Shown: positions 1 to 9,334 of the stretch, one piece after another
Layout of the letters: every line of letters starts with the position of its first letter
Numbering within the stretch: position 1 is the first letter of the stretch
Assembly: GCA_002731275.1 (NCBI GenBank)
Contig: PCBK01000194.1
Coordinates: forward strand, 38,896 to 102,895
Reading direction: 5' to 3'
DNA: 64,000 bases
Source: Deltaproteobacteria bacterium
GTDB lineage: Bacteria; Myxococcota_C; UBA6777
The notes under the pieces: generated by a model
The model's database searches: none
What the model was told of the DNA's origin: nothing
Seen by the model: only the letters and a program-made list of their open reading frames with translations
Translations under genes and position numbers: made by a program

Positions 1-329
1 AACAGTGGGAAACGGATCTTTCCGAGGGGCGCGGCGAATGTGCCAAGGATAAACTCAGCCAAACGACGGATCACAACACTCCAACCTGCGCGGGTTGCAA
101 AGTGAATGAGGACGGCGAACATGCCACCGAGCGCGATGCTCAGAAAGTACAAGAATGCAATTAAGTAGCCGGCAAAGAACGGCATTTTCATATACAATGC
201 GGTCCCAAAAGAAGCGATAAGTGAGATCACACCAACCACGCCAGCGATCAGGGGAAGTTTTCGCCAGATGCTGTTTTCGGGAAGAGTGACCGCTTCTTCT
301 GGAAGGGGTACTGTTGGGTGTTCTTTCAT
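1..329 (-). CDS. actF: Alternative complex III subunit ActF, N-terminal part (runs off left end)
   Basis: The reading frame starts at an ATG at 329 that overlaps the actE stop codon in the arrangement TAATG, so it is translationally coupled. The visible ~109 residues begin MKEHPTVPLPEEAVTLPEN and contain hydrophobic stretches (around PLIAGVVGVISLIASFG and AYLIAFLYFLSIALGG) followed by an amphipathic RRLAEF segment. ActF is the second NrfD/PsrC-like quinol-binding membrane subunit of alternative complex III. Order and coupling with actE make this the best call. Only about a quarter of the expected ~400 residues is visible, so membrane topology and quinol-site residues cannot be checked. Confidence 0.8.
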   Translation of the reverse strand, partial: MKEHPTVPLPEEAVTLPENSIWRKLPLIAGVVGVISLIASFGTALYMKMPFFAGYLIAFLYFLSIALGGMFAVLIHFATRAGWSVVIRRLAEFILGTFAAPLGKIRFPL

Positions 330-958
330 TACTTTTGCCCCTTTTTCAACGCAGCAACGGGGTAACGAGTCAATTGAAGGGCTCGAACATACGCAACGAC
401 AGCCCATCGGTCCTTCACGGACAGTTGGGAGCGATAGCTAGGCATCGCGATTTGCTTTCCGCTCATCTTCCCGTTGGCGATCAAATCGTAGATCTTTCCA
501 GGAGGATGGCTTCTTCTCAAATCATCGTGCAGGTTCGCGGGGTTAATCGCACGAGAGTAATACGTAACAACACCTTTTCCATCTCCCTGAAAACCATGAC
601 AGGGAGCACAATAGATGTTGTAGCGTTCTTGTCCGCGTGCAAGCAGAGCTTTGGTCAATTTAATTTGTTTGGGCAATGTTTTCACATATTTGCCCTTCAC
701 TTTTCCAGCGTAGAAGTGCTCATCTGCGCGCAGAAAACCGCGCGCAACAGTTCCTTTTACGAGAGGACGCATCCCTCGTTTATCGCGGAAGAATGAACTC
801 GGCTCTTGGGGCTGCAAGTAGGCCTGGTTATCCATGTTTGGATTGAGGTGGATCGGTGGACGACTGGAAACACTTCCTCGACACCCGGTCAACCCGAGAC
901 AAGTCACACTTCCTACGAGAACGACAAATGCAATCCAGTTCAGCCTGAGGCGCATCAT
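329..958 (-). CDS. actE: Alternative complex III subunit ActE, monoheme cytochrome c lipoprotein
   Basis: A 209-residue exported cytochrome. The chosen ATG at 958 (a second ATG follows at 955) gives a hydrophobic leader ending in the lipobox LTGC (Cys about 26). Starts further upstream would run into actD and add a polar, unrelated stretch. One heme c motif, CAPCH, lies at about residues 117-121 and is followed by GFQGDGKG, as in class I cytochromes. A C-terminal VVAYVRALQ segment is the usual closing helix. ActE carries electrons from the iron-sulfur/heme arm of the complex toward the terminal oxidase. It sits 25 bases after actD and overlaps actF. Confidence 0.9.
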   Translation of the reverse strand: MMRLRLNWIAFVVLVGSVTCLGLTGCRGSVSSRPPIHLNPNMDNQAYLQPQEPSSFFRDKRGMRPLVKGTVARGFLRADEHFYAGKVKGKYVKTLPKQIKLTKALLARGQERYNIYCAPCHGFQGDGKGVVTYYSRAINPANLHDDLRRSHPPGKIYDLIANGKMSGKQIAMPSYRSQLSVKDRWAVVAYVRALQLTRYPVAALKKGQK

Positions 959-983
959 AGGGTCTTTACTCCAAAGCAAGCTA

Positions 984-1535
984 TTACGGTTCGACCAATT
1001 CGACATGTTCGGCACCGATCTTTTCCAAGAATGCGACAGTATCTTCCACGTCAAATTGTGGATCGACGGATTCGATGGAGATGAAGAATTTATCATCAGT
1101 GACACGAGCAAATCGCTCGGAATGAAATAGCGAGTGATAAAATTGGGGAAGTCTATTCAGTGCGAGCATGCCAAAAACAGCACCTGCAGCGCCAAACAAG
1201 ACTGTTAATTCAAATGTAACAGGGATAAATGCCGGAAGACTAAACAAGGGCTTACCACTGATGATAAAACGGTAGTCGATGGCGTTCATCCACCACTGCA
1301 TCAAGAGTGCAAGCGAGCAACCGGTCAAACCCATAACGAGAACGATCCAGGGCACTTTGGAAGCAGGGATACCCATCGCCTTCTCCAGTCCGTGAACAGG
1401 AAAAGGAGTGTGTGCATCCCATTTGCGAAAACCAGCGTCCCGGACTTCTTCACATGCGTGGTACAGTGACGATGGCGTCGGAAATTCAGCCAAAGCCCCG
1501 TAGTACTTCGAATTTTGTTCTTTCTTCGATGTCAT
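984..1535 (-). CDS. actD: Alternative complex III subunit ActD (DUF3341 membrane protein)
   Basis: About 183 residues. The N-terminal soluble part (YYGALAEFPTPSSLYHACEEVRDAGFRKWDAHTPFPVHGLEKAMG) matches the DUF3341 pattern. Two transmembrane helices follow (around VPWIVLVMGLTGCSLALLMQ and PAFIPVTFELTVLFGAAGA), then a soluble tail. ActD is a structural subunit that packs beside ActC and ActF and has no cofactor. The ATG at 1535 is preceded by AAAGGAA at good spacing; a GTG three bases earlier is the alternative. It lies between actC and actE as in other act operons. Confidence 0.9.
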   Translation of the reverse strand: MTSKKEQNSKYYGALAEFPTPSSLYHACEEVRDAGFRKWDAHTPFPVHGLEKAMGIPASKVPWIVLVMGLTGCSLALLMQWWMNAIDYRFIISGKPLFSLPAFIPVTFELTVLFGAAGAVFGMLALNRLPQFYHSLFHSERFARVTDDKFFISIESVDPQFDVEDTVAFLEKIGAEHVELVEP

Positions 1536-1565
1536 CACTTATTCCTTTTATCCGTGCCCGTCGGT

Positions 1566-2987
1566 TTAGCTGACGGGTTCTTCTTTGACACCAGTGAAGT
1601 GGGGATCGGCTTCTGGCATGACAGTTTTGACTTCTGCCATCGCGACAGCTGGCAAGAATCGAACAAACAAGGTGAACATCATGAAGAACAATCCGAAACT
1701 ACCTACGAATGTCGAAATATCCCAGAATGTCGGCTTGTAGTATGCCCAGCTACTTGGCAAAAAGTCACGGTGCAGCGAGGTGACCGTAATGACAAATCGC
1801 TCAAACCACATACCAATGTTGACGAAGATCGTCACGACAAACATCGTTGGGATGTGTGTGCGGGCCTTGCGGAACCAGAAGATCTGGGGGATGACAACGT
1901 TACATGTAATCATCGACCAGTAAGCCCATGCGTAGGGTCCCATCATCCTGTTCAAGAATGCAAAACCTTCGTAAGGGTTTCCGCTGTACCAAGCGATGAA
2001 AAACTCCATCGCGTATGCGTAACCAACGAGAGAACCTGTCAACAAAATGATCTTTGTCATGTTCTCAAAGTGGCGCATCGTCACAAGGTGCTCCATACGG
2101 AAGATCACACGCACAAAAATCAACAACATCAACACCATCGCAAAACCGGAGAAGATCGCTCCAGCAACGAAGTATGGAGGGAAGATCGTCGTGTGCCAAC
2201 CAGGAACGTTGGACGTCGCAAAGTCAAAGGATACGACTGAGTGAACGGAGAGAACGAGTGGTGTTGCCAGCGCTGCCAACAACAGATACGCGCGCTCGTA
2301 GTTCAACCAGTGACGGTGTGATCCACGCCAACCAAGCGAAAACAAACCGTAGACAAAGCGAGAGATCTTGCCTTTCGCACGGTCACGGACTGTCGCGAGG
2401 TCGGGGATCAGGCCGACGTACCAGAAGAGTACGGAGACTGTACCGTAGATACTGACCGCGAAAATATCCCAAATCAGTGGACTACGGAAGTTTGGCCACA
2501 TTGCCATTTGGTTGGGCAATGGAAGCATATAGTAGAACACCCAAATACGACCGATGTGGATCCCTGGAAAGATCAGGGCACACATAACCGCAAAGATCGT
2601 CATCGCCTCTGCAGAACGGTTGATGGAGGTTCTCCATTTTTGTCGAAACAAAAACAAGATTGCAGAAATCAGGGTACCAGCGTGACCAATACCAACCCAA
2701 AAAACGAAGTTGACGATGGCCCAACCCCAACCAACAGGGTTGTTGACACCCCAGATACCAATCCCTTCAAATACAAGGTACCCGATGCTCGTAAGCAACA
2801 GACCAACGAAGGACATTGAGATCAAGAGAGTAATATACCAACCAATTGGTGGCTTCCACTCGAGAGGTGCACAGACTGTCTCTGTGATATCATGGAAGCT
2901 TTGTTCACCAAGAACCAATGGAACCCGTCCTTTGATGGGCTCCATATCTTTGATTTGTGAATCGTAATGTTGCGCTCGCGATACCAT
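1566..2987 (-). CDS. actC: Alternative complex III subunit ActC (NrfD/PsrC-like quinol-binding membrane protein)
   Basis: 473 residues, almost all hydrophobic, with about ten transmembrane segments. It starts with a short cytoplasmic tail and the [24 protein letters not shown] helix. Family features include the [30 protein letters not shown] region, where the quinol site and proton path lie in NrfD-type subunits. The segment [23 protein letters not shown] is strongly conserved in ActC/PsrC proteins. The gene starts 2 bases after the actB stop and is followed by actD, so it is translated as part of the act operon. The role is quinol oxidation in the membrane, passing electrons to ActB/ActA. 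Confidence 0.92.
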   Translation of the reverse strand: MVSRAQHYDSQIKDMEPIKGRVPLVLGEQSFHDITETVCAPLEWKPPIGWYITLLISMSFVGLLLTSIGYLVFEGIGIWGVNNPVGWGWAIVNFVFWVGIGHAGTLISAILFLFRQKWRTSINRSAEAMTIFAVMCALIFPGIHIGRIWVFYYMLPLPNQMAMWPNFRSPLIWDIFAVSIYGTVSVLFWYVGLIPDLATVRDRAKGKISRFVYGLFSLGWRGSHRHWLNYERAYLLLAALATPLVLSVHSVVSFDFATSNVPGWHTTIFPPYFVAGAIFSGFAMVLMLLIFVRVIFRMEHLVTMRHFENMTKIILLTGSLVGYAYAMEFFIAWYSGNPYEGFAFLNRMMGPYAWAYWSMITCNVVIPQIFWFRKARTHIPTMFVVTIFVNIGMWFERFVITVTSLHRDFLPSSWAYYKPTFWDISTFVGSFGLFFMMFTLFVRFLPAVAMAEVKTVMPEADPHFTGVKEEPVS

Positions 2988-2989
2988 CG

Positions 2990-5900
2990 TTATCCCAACT
3001 TCGGATTAGGGTTACGGATTTTCGCCAAGTATGTAGTACGTGGCTGTGTATTCAATTCACTCAACACGGCGTAGTTACGTGATCCGCTCTTGAGCTTCGA
3101 CACACGCGAATTCTTATCTGCGATGTCACCAAACGTGATGGCTCCAGAAGGACAGGCTTGCCCACAGGCTGTCTTGATGCGTCCATCAGGAATCACACCA
3201 TTGCCGTCTCTCTTCGCCTCGATTCTTGCTTCGTTGATGCGCTGTACGCAGTAGGAACACTTCTCCATCACACCTCGGAAACGCACAGTAACATCGGGGT
3301 TACGCTGCATCTTCAAGTTGGGTGACAAGTCGTCATTGCGACGGTTGAAGTTGAAGTAGTTGAATCGACGAACTTTGTATGGGCAGTTGTTTGCACAGTA
3401 ACGAGTACCAATACAACGGTTGTATGCCATATCGTTCATACCATCGCTGCTGTGTGCGGTCGCTGCAACAGGACAGACGTTCTCACATGGAGCAGTCTCG
3501 CAATGCGCACATGCCATGGGCTGAACCAAGACTTGTGGGTTGTCTTCGCTACCGGTGTAGTAACGGTCGAGACGAATCCAAGACATCTCACGTCCGTGAA
3601 GAACTTCCAACTTTCCAACAACGGGGATGTTGTTTTCTGATTGGCAAGCGATGGTGCACACATTACATCCATTACAGCGGTTGAGGTCGATGACCATCCC
3701 CCACTGTTGGCCTGCAGTGTTGTTGGGCTCATCCCACAACAACGAGTTGATGTGGTGTTCATCTTTGATGAAGTTCATCTTCTCGATGACTTCGTGATCT
3801 TTTTTGTACGTCTCGACATCAGCCTCACGGACGATATCGGAGCGTTTGCGACCAGTGATGGGCTCAACCAAACGGCCGTGCTCTTGCGTGGTCGCGAGTT
3901 TGACAGGTGGCTTGAAGGGCACGACGGAGAGAGACACACCTTTCAACAGATAGGAGCTCTCCGCAGTACGCAGCACATTGACGTCAAAGCCGCCTTCCAT
4001 TGTTGCGTAACGTCCGACTTTGCGACCGTAACCAAGGGGCAACAACAATGTGCGATCAGCCAAACCAGGCGCGATGAAGACTGGAGCCTCAAGTGTTTTC
4101 TTGTTGGACTCGAGTTTCACAAAATGTCCGTTTTTCAGCTTCTTCTCGCGAGCGAGTTTGGGGCTGATGTAGACCGCGTTTTCCCAGGTCAACTTGGTCA
4201 TTGGATCGGGCAACTCTTGCAACCATGGGTTGTTTGCGAATCGACCATCACCAACAGTGGGATCAATGACAAAGTTCACTTCATAGGAATCTTTGGCAGC
4301 GAGCTCACCGAGACCTTCCCAGGCAGTGCTGAGGCCAGTCCACTTGATCTTTGCGTCCGTGGCTTTCCCCGACACCGAGACCACACCATCGTGAAGCCAC
4401 TGTTTCCAGGACTTTTCGAAGTTGGCTTTTTTGCCGAGTTTGTGCTTCCAGTACGCGCGGACGATGTTGTAGCCTTTGTTGCTCTCGTTACCAGAGATAA
4501 ACGCGAGCAGCTCAAGTCCAGACAATGTGTCGTACAGGGGAGCGATCAATGGTTGTTGGATCGCGACGCTTCCGTCAACGGATTGCAAATCGCCCCAAGA
4601 TTCGAGGTAGTGATTTGCAGGGACATGCCAGTTTGCGACTTGGGATGTCTCATCGACGTATTGGCTGTGGTGTACAGAGAAAGGTACACTCTGCAGCAAG
4701 CGCGTGAAGTCGAGATCTGCGGGCGCAGTGTAAACAGGGTTTCCACCGAGCATCACGAGACCTTCAACAGCACCACCGCGGATCGCAGCGGCCAAGGCCG
4801 ACATGTCTTCTGTCGCGGGTCCATCGACACCAGCTTTGAAGACGACTGTTTTGCCAACGTTTTCGAGAAGAGCGTTGACAAACAATCCAAGGCTGTGAAC
4901 ACGAGCGGGTTGTTGCTCACCGACGAGGACAAGGGATTTCCCCTTGTTTGCGACGAGATCAACAGCCACTTCTTTGATCCACTTGCTCCAAGGCTCGCTC
5001 TTATGGCGTGCTTTTTGCGCTTTACGGAAATGCGCAGCTCTCTCGGAGAGTTTTTTCACAAAGGACTTGTCCACACCTGCAGGTGTCTTCAGCTTGTGCG
5101 CAGTCAACAACTCATCAGCGAGCATCACGAGGAACTCACTGATTTCGGAACCTTCAACGCGAAGGCGATGGTCAGCAGCTGCACCAGTCACAGTAAAGTT
5201 AGCCTCTACAGAGTAGAGTCGGTTCATTCCGTGGTGGATAGCCTTATCATCGCGACGTTCTGCAAAGTGTCGGGAGTTACGAACATTTGCAGGACCTGCG
5301 TCGAGGAAGTTCGCGTCGATGCCCAAGAGGACATCTGCTTTGTCGACGAGGAAGTCGGGTTGTTGACCAGCGACACCAAGTTGAGCACATGCGTCTTCGA
5401 CGTTTTGTGCAGACATGGGATCGTGTTTAAAGATACGAAGCTTTGGAAACTTCGCTTTGACTTCTTTCAACAATGTTTGAAAGGTAGGAGAAGGAACGTT
5501 CTCAACGAGAAGCGCGAGCCCTTCACCTTCTTTTGCTTTAAGCGGGTTCAAAGCATTGTTTGCAGCGTTAAAAAACTTGCTCCAGGAGGAAGGTTTTCCG
5601 CCATGGGTGGGTTTTTGGCTGCGATCGGCGTCGTAGAGATCGAGGACTGAGGATTGCGCCCATGTATCGGTAGCACCGAGGCTCATGGGGTGTTTCTCGT
5701 TCCCTTCTACTTTTGTGGGGCGACCTTCTTGGCTCTCAACGAGGAGTCCAAGCACCTGCCCACCGAGGTTGGCAGCGGTCGCAAAGAAGACAGGGAGACC
5801 TGGAACGATCTCTTCGGGGCGACGAGCGTATGGCAAGATTTTTTCGACAGGCTTGCGGATACAACCGCTGAGTCCTGCGGCAGCCATCGACACACCCATC

Positions 5901-6082
5901 AACGCCATAAAATCACGACGTCTGACACCGGATGTCTCCGAAGACATACCACGCGACTTCGCTGCTTTCTCGTTATCGAGATCAGCGGAGAACTCAGGAG
6001 CCCCTTGAAGATCCTCGGGGCTCCGCCATAAGGACGACTTTTCGTTCATTTTGGAACTCATTTCGCTATTCTTTTTTGTCAT
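2990..6082 (-). CDS. actB: Alternative complex III subunit ActB (molybdopterin-oxidoreductase-like and iron-sulfur fusion)
   Basis: About 1030 residues. The ATG at 6082 overlaps the actA stop as ATGA. The N-terminal [15 protein letters not shown] is typical of ActB and precedes a twin-arginine signal ([10 protein letters not shown], residues ~54-63) with LSGC at 71-74. The first ~700 residues resemble a molybdopterin oxidoreductase, which in complex III is known to have no cofactor. The C-terminal part is ferredoxin-like with clusters [39 protein letters not shown] and CGQAC. That set fits three [4Fe-4S] and one [3Fe-4S] centre, as in characterised complexes. It conducts electrons from ActC to the cytochrome subunits. 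Confidence 0.93.
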   Translation of the reverse strand: MTKKNSEMSSKMNEKSSLWRSPEDLQGAPEFSADLDNEKAAKSRGMSSETSGVRRRDFMALMGVSMAAAGLSGCIRKPVEKILPYARRPEEIVPGLPVFFATAANLGGQVLGLLVESQEGRPTKVEGNEKHPMSLGATDTWAQSSVLDLYDADRSQKPTHGGKPSSWSKFFNAANNALNPLKAKEGEGLALLVENVPSPTFQTLLKEVKAKFPKLRIFKHDPMSAQNVEDACAQLGVAGQQPDFLVDKADVLLGIDANFLDAGPANVRNSRHFAERRDDKAIHHGMNRLYSVEANFTVTGAAADHRLRVEGSEISEFLVMLADELLTAHKLKTPAGVDKSFVKKLSERAAHFRKAQKARHKSEPWSKWIKEVAVDLVANKGKSLVLVGEQQPARVHSLGLFVNALLENVGKTVVFKAGVDGPATEDMSALAAAIRGGAVEGLVMLGGNPVYTAPADLDFTRLLQSVPFSVHHSQYVDETSQVANWHVPANHYLESWGDLQSVDGSVAIQQPLIAPLYDTLSGLELLAFISGNESNKGYNIVRAYWKHKLGKKANFEKSWKQWLHDGVVSVSGKATDAKIKWTGLSTAWEGLGELAAKDSYEVNFVIDPTVGDGRFANNPWLQELPDPMTKLTWENAVYISPKLAREKKLKNGHFVKLESNKKTLEAPVFIAPGLADRTLLLPLGYGRKVGRYATMEGGFDVNVLRTAESSYLLKGVSLSVVPFKPPVKLATTQEHGRLVEPITGRKRSDIVREADVETYKKDHEVIEKMNFIKDEHHINSLLWDEPNNTAGQQWGMVIDLNRCNGCNVCTIACQSENNIPVVGKLEVLHGREMSWIRLDRYYTGSEDNPQVLVQPMACAHCETAPCENVCPVAATAHSSDGMNDMAYNRCIGTRYCANNCPYKVRRFNYFNFNRRNDDLSPNLKMQRNPDVTVRFRGVMEKCSYCVQRINEARIEAKRDGNGVIPDGRIKTACGQACPSGAITFGDIADKNSRVSKLKSGSRNYAVLSELNTQPRTTYLAKIRNPNPKLG

Positions 6083-6840
6083 CGGTGACACCCCGAGCAA
6101 TGTTCAGGGGGATTAACAACAATGCGCTCAATCTTCTCTTTTGCCATTTTCCCACCGTGCGATTTTTGAGCCATGCGCACGGGAGTTTTAGCAGTTTCAT
6201 TCAAGAGAGCTTTGCGCAATCTTTGAATATCAACACGCTTGCTTCGGTGAGTTTCTTTCACCGAAGGCGTATAACCTTTACCAGTCCAAGCCATGTTGGT
6301 GACCTGCTCACGTGGTCGCAGGTGTTTGTTGGGTGCACGGTGGCAATCCAAACACCAGCTCATGCTCAACGGCTTCGCCTGTCGCACGACGGTCATCTTA
6401 TCGATGCGTCCGTGACAGGTCGCACAACCTACTCCAGCAGCAACGTGAACGCTGTGATTGAAGTAAGCGTAGTCCGGCAGCATGTGTACACGTATCCACT
6501 CGACAGGTTTGCCAGTGTTGTAGCTCTCGCGTACAAGCGTCAGCTTTTCGCTTTTGTTGCGAATGGCTGTGTGGCAACCCATGCAAGTTTCAGTCGAAGG
6601 CACAGCCGCATGACCGGCCTTTTCGACAGTGTAGTGACAATACCGACAATCCAACCCCAGCTCACCAGCGTGCAGCTTGTGACTAAAGGGGACGGGTTGT
6701 TTGGGGGCGTAACCAACATCTGTGTACTCTGGGGAGAACCAATAAAGTACAGCAAATGTTATGGATGGAACAGCCAACGCGAGGCCTCCAACCACAACAA
6801 GGGGGATCCAATTTGTCCAACGGGGGAATATAACTGCCAC
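6079..6840 (-). CDS. actA: Alternative complex III subunit ActA (pentaheme cytochrome c)
   Basis: 253 residues, starting at a GTG (6840) behind AAGAGGAAAAG. One N-terminal membrane anchor (about 11-34) is followed by a periplasmic domain with five heme c motifs: CRYCH (65-69), CMGCH (86-90), CATCH (139-143), CLDCH (163-167) and CSGCH (248-252). Five hemes and one anchor are the hallmark of ActA. It is the first gene of the act operon: a sigma-70 promoter lies 125-153 bases upstream, and its stop overlaps the actB start. The role is electron transfer within the complex to cytochrome c or a bound oxidase. Confidence 0.93.
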   Translation of the reverse strand: MAVIFPRWTNWIPLVVVGGLALAVPSITFAVLYWFSPEYTDVGYAPKQPVPFSHKLHAGELGLDCRYCHYTVEKAGHAAVPSTETCMGCHTAIRNKSEKLTLVRESYNTGKPVEWIRVHMLPDYAYFNHSVHVAAGVGCATCHGRIDKMTVVRQAKPLSMSWCLDCHRAPNKHLRPREQVTNMAWTGKGYTPSVKETHRSKRVDIQRLRKALLNETAKTPVRMAQKSHGGKMAKEKIERIVVNPPEHCSGCHR

Positions 6841-6964
6841 TTTCTTTTCCTCTTAAAAGACGGCCAGCAGATGGCGAAACGGCTTATACATCGCTCACAA
6901 ACTCGTGAACGATCATCACGACTTTTCCTCAACATTAGAATATTCATAAAGGAAAGCCGCTCTT

Positions 6965-6993
6965 CGTATACCACGCTTCACCTACCGACGCAA
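6965..6993 (-). promoter_or_regulatory. Sigma-70 type promoter of the act operon
   Basis: Read on the minus strand: TTGCGT, a 17-base spacer, TATACG. Transcription would start near 6958, giving a leader of about 118 bases before actA. It sits between the Sco gene and actA, so the act genes can be expressed independently of ctaB and sco. Confidence 0.65.
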
Positions 6994-7091
6994 CCCTTTT
7001 TCAACCGACAAAAACCTAGCTTAATCGTAGGCTTTTATCTATCTTAGTGAGAAGCCGCTGTTTTCTTCACATACGCAAGGTCTACAGGTTT

Positions 7092-7805
7092 TCATTGATG
7101 AAATTTCTTGTAGACCACGTGCTGTGTCCGATGAAAGGCTTCGTTGAGGCCCTGCTTTGTAGTGCTGTAATAGCCTCGGATTCGGCCTTTACGATCCACC
7201 AAGATCAATTTTCCGGAGTGAGAGATGTCAAACATACTCTCCAACTTCTTTGGACGATTCACGGCTGTTTTCAAGCCCTGGCGAGCGAGCCTCATCACAG
7301 CCGCTTCGTCCTTACTTGTCAAAAAACGCCAATCTTGTCCCTTGATCCCAAACTTCTTGCGATACGCACGCAAGATCTTTGGCGTATCGTGTCCGGGATC
7401 GACGGTGATGCTCAACATTTTCACGGGCATCTTGTGAAAAGCAAACCCTTTACGAAGCCGCTTCATTGCCTTGATCATTTTGGGGCAAATCGTCGGACAC
7501 CGTGTAAAAAAGAGCATCACGATGTGGACATCTCCTTTCATGTTGGAGCGTCCATAGGGTTTCCCCTCTTGATCGACGAGTTGAAACGCAGGCAATGCAC
7601 CAAAGACTGGTGGGGCCTTTGGATATCGCTGTGTCAACGGTCGCATCAAAGGGATCGCGATCAAGCCAACGACCATAAACCAAAAATATGGACTGTGCCA
7701 AAATGGTGATTTGGTCGGCTCTTTTGTTTCCGGTCCTTCGTCAACCGCACCCTTTTGCTCAGGTGCAGCCTTTTCATCTTTGGCCGGTTGGGACACTTCG
7801 CTCAT
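7092..7805 (-). CDS. SCO1/SenC family copper chaperone for cytochrome oxidase assembly
   Basis: 237 residues from the ATG at 7805, which has AAGGA upstream; an earlier in-frame start would overlap ctaB. An acidic N-terminal tail and one membrane anchor (WFMVVGLIAIPLM) precede a thioredoxin-fold domain. The copper-binding CPTICPKM gives Cys about 103 and 107, and the third ligand is the His in ISHSGKLILVD. SITVDPGHDTPKILRAY is the classic Sco signature. Sco proteins deliver copper to the CuA site of cytochrome c oxidase, so an aa3-type oxidase is likely encoded nearby, probably beyond the left end. It follows ctaB by 10 bases. Confidence 0.9.
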   Translation of the reverse strand: MSEVSQPAKDEKAAPEQKGAVDEGPETKEPTKSPFWHSPYFWFMVVGLIAIPLMRPLTQRYPKAPPVFGALPAFQLVDQEGKPYGRSNMKGDVHIVMLFFTRCPTICPKMIKAMKRLRKGFAFHKMPVKMLSITVDPGHDTPKILRAYRKKFGIKGQDWRFLTSKDEAAVMRLARQGLKTAVNRPKKLESMFDISHSGKLILVDRKGRIRGYYSTTKQGLNEAFHRTQHVVYKKFHQ

Positions 7806-7815
7806 AAATGGTTCC

Positions 7816-8697
7816 TTAGAGCACGAGTAAATCGACGACAAGGCCGAGAGATAACACGGGCAAGTAGATCAAGGATGCAAAAAAGAGCTGGTGGGACAAC
7901 CGCCCTCTTGAAGGAGCGATGACACCTTTCAGCGCGACAAACGCAAACCAAACACCAAGCGCAAGGGCCACACAAAAGTACAAAAGACCTGCCATCCTCA
8001 TCGGCACAAGCGCCAGACTGAGGGGCAACAGCACGAGTGTGTATCCGAGCGCCTGCAATTTCGCAACCCAATCACCATGGCTCGCTGGCAACGTTTTGAT
8101 ACCCGCTTTTTCGTAATCGTTCTTCAACATCAAAGAGAGCGCGATAAAGTGTGGGATCTGCCAGACCACCATCATCAAGAAGAGCACGACACCAGGCCAT
8201 TGAATTTGACCAGTGAAGGCTGTCCAGCCCATCAAAGGAGGCATTGCACCTGGGATCGTACCTATCAACAAGGCAGTCCAGCTGCGACGCTTCATCGGTG
8301 TGTACACAAACACATACGACACCAGCGCAGCGGCCCCCAAAAAGGCCGTCAACCAGTTGAGCAATAAGCCCAAGATCAAAAAACCACTCAATGAGCAAAA
8401 GAGCGCAAACATCAGCGCATCTTTCGGCTCAATGCGTCCTGATGGCAGAGGACGATGAGACGTCCGCGCCATCTTCTTGTCGTGGTGGCGTTCAAAGTAC
8501 ATATTCAGCACACAAGAACCCGCCACAATCAACGTCGTACCGATCAACAAATAGAAAAGCTCAAAAATATCGAGCAGTCCGGGAGCCAACCAGTACCCGC
8601 CTCCTGCCATTAACACACACATGCCTGTGATGGAGGGCTTGGTCATACTCATAAAATCCTGAAAACGAGTCGGATTTTCGATGCGTTTACGTTTCAC
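7816..8697 (-). CDS. ctaB: Protoheme IX farnesyltransferase (heme o synthase)
   Basis: 293 residues with about eight to nine transmembrane helices of the UbiA prenyltransferase fold. The first polyprenyl-diphosphate site is NMYFERHHDKKMARTSHRPLP (canonical N-x-x-x-D...D-x-x-M-x-RT-x-x-RPLP). The second Asp of that site is present, but the first aspartate position reads Glu/Arg. It starts at GTG 8697 behind a weak AGG. The enzyme farnesylates heme b to heme o for heme-copper oxidases. It is transcribed with the downstream sco gene (10-base gap) and just upstream of the act operon, forming a respiratory assembly block. Confidence 0.9.
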   Translation of the reverse strand: MKRKRIENPTRFQDFMSMTKPSITGMCVLMAGGGYWLAPGLLDIFELFYLLIGTTLIVAGSCVLNMYFERHHDKKMARTSHRPLPSGRIEPKDALMFALFCSLSGFLILGLLLNWLTAFLGAAALVSYVFVYTPMKRRSWTALLIGTIPGAMPPLMGWTAFTGQIQWPGVVLFLMMVVWQIPHFIALSLMLKNDYEKAGIKTLPASHGDWVAKLQALGYTLVLLPLSLALVPMRMAGLLYFCVALALGVWFAFVALKGVIAPSRGRLSHQLFFASLIYLPVLSLGLVVDLLVL

Positions 8698-8709
8698 AGT
8701 TTGTACCTA

Positions 8710-8726
8710 TTTTCAAACGTTGAAAA
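8710..8726. repeat. Perfect inverted repeat just upstream of ctaB
   Basis: TTTTCAA, 3-base centre ACG, TTGAAAA. It lies 13 bases before the ctaB start on the minus strand. It could be a leader hairpin or a protein site; it is not followed by a T-run that would make it a terminator. Confidence 0.4.
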
Positions 8727-8773
8727 AAATTGCTAAGGGGAGGAGTGTATAGATAGGAGCAAGGATGTGTCGC

Positions 8774-9298
8774 TCAAGACGAAGGCTTCACCGCGTTCGC
8801 TTCGATCTTTTTCCCAAGCAATGTGTTGCAGTATCCCCATATGGTCCCATACCCACGAGAACACGCTTTTTTCATCTTGCGGTTGAGCTTCTTTCCATCC
8901 TTCATCTTTTTGCCTTTGCACATCGCAAATGTGTACTTTGCGCGAAGCTGATGGAGTTTGTAAGAAGCACACACTGGCTTGCGATCTTGCGCTTTCAAAC
9001 ACGCGCCGATCATCTTGGGGAGCGCGTCCATGCACAAAATATCGAGCGCCTTGCATGTTTTAAACCATGTCATCGCCGTCTCAACACATTGCACTGGATC
9101 TTTTTGCTTCCCTGTCGGACCAAACGCCTTGAGAGAACGCTCAATGTACTGCGCCGATGTCGTGAGTTGGTAGTAAGCAAACCCGCCCAACGCGATCGAT
9201 GCCATAAACATCAAACCGATCACTTTCCAGGCCTGCTTTCCTCGTCGTTCCAACTCTTCTTCGCTGATCTCTGTTGGCTGCAGTTCTTGTTCTGTCAT
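8774..9298 (-). CDS. Membrane-anchored eight-cysteine protein of unknown function
   Basis: 174 residues, not recognised as a named family. A cytoplasmic acidic tail (MTEQELQPTEISEEELERR) leads into one transmembrane helix (WKVIGLMFMASIALGGFAYYQL). After that comes an external domain with eight cysteines, which could form four disulfides, and a lysine-rich stretch near the end. GGAGA lies upstream of the ATG at 9298. It is directly upstream of ctaB on the same strand (76-base gap), so it may be co-expressed with oxidase assembly genes. A role in that process is a guess from position only. Confidence 0.6.
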   Translation of the reverse strand: MTEQELQPTEISEEELERRGKQAWKVIGLMFMASIALGGFAYYQLTTSAQYIERSLKAFGPTGKQKDPVQCVETAMTWFKTCKALDILCMDALPKMIGACLKAQDRKPVCASYKLHQLRAKYTFAMCKGKKMKDGKKLNRKMKKACSRGYGTIWGYCNTLLGKKIEANAVKPSS

Positions 9299-9334
9299 GT
9301 AAATGTCTCCGAAAGCCTCATGACAAAGCTTTTC

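Noticed and set aside
3641..5650. 669-residue open frame on the plus strand
   Set aside because: It lies fully antisense to actB, has no family motifs and reflects codon bias of the real gene.
7014..7040. Terminator between sco and actA (CCTA...TAGG with flanking T-run)
   Set aside because: Only four uninterrupted pairs with a nine-base loop, too weak to claim.
5932..7047. 371-residue plus-strand open frame
   Set aside because: Antisense to actB and actA, whose cofactor motifs are unmistakable.
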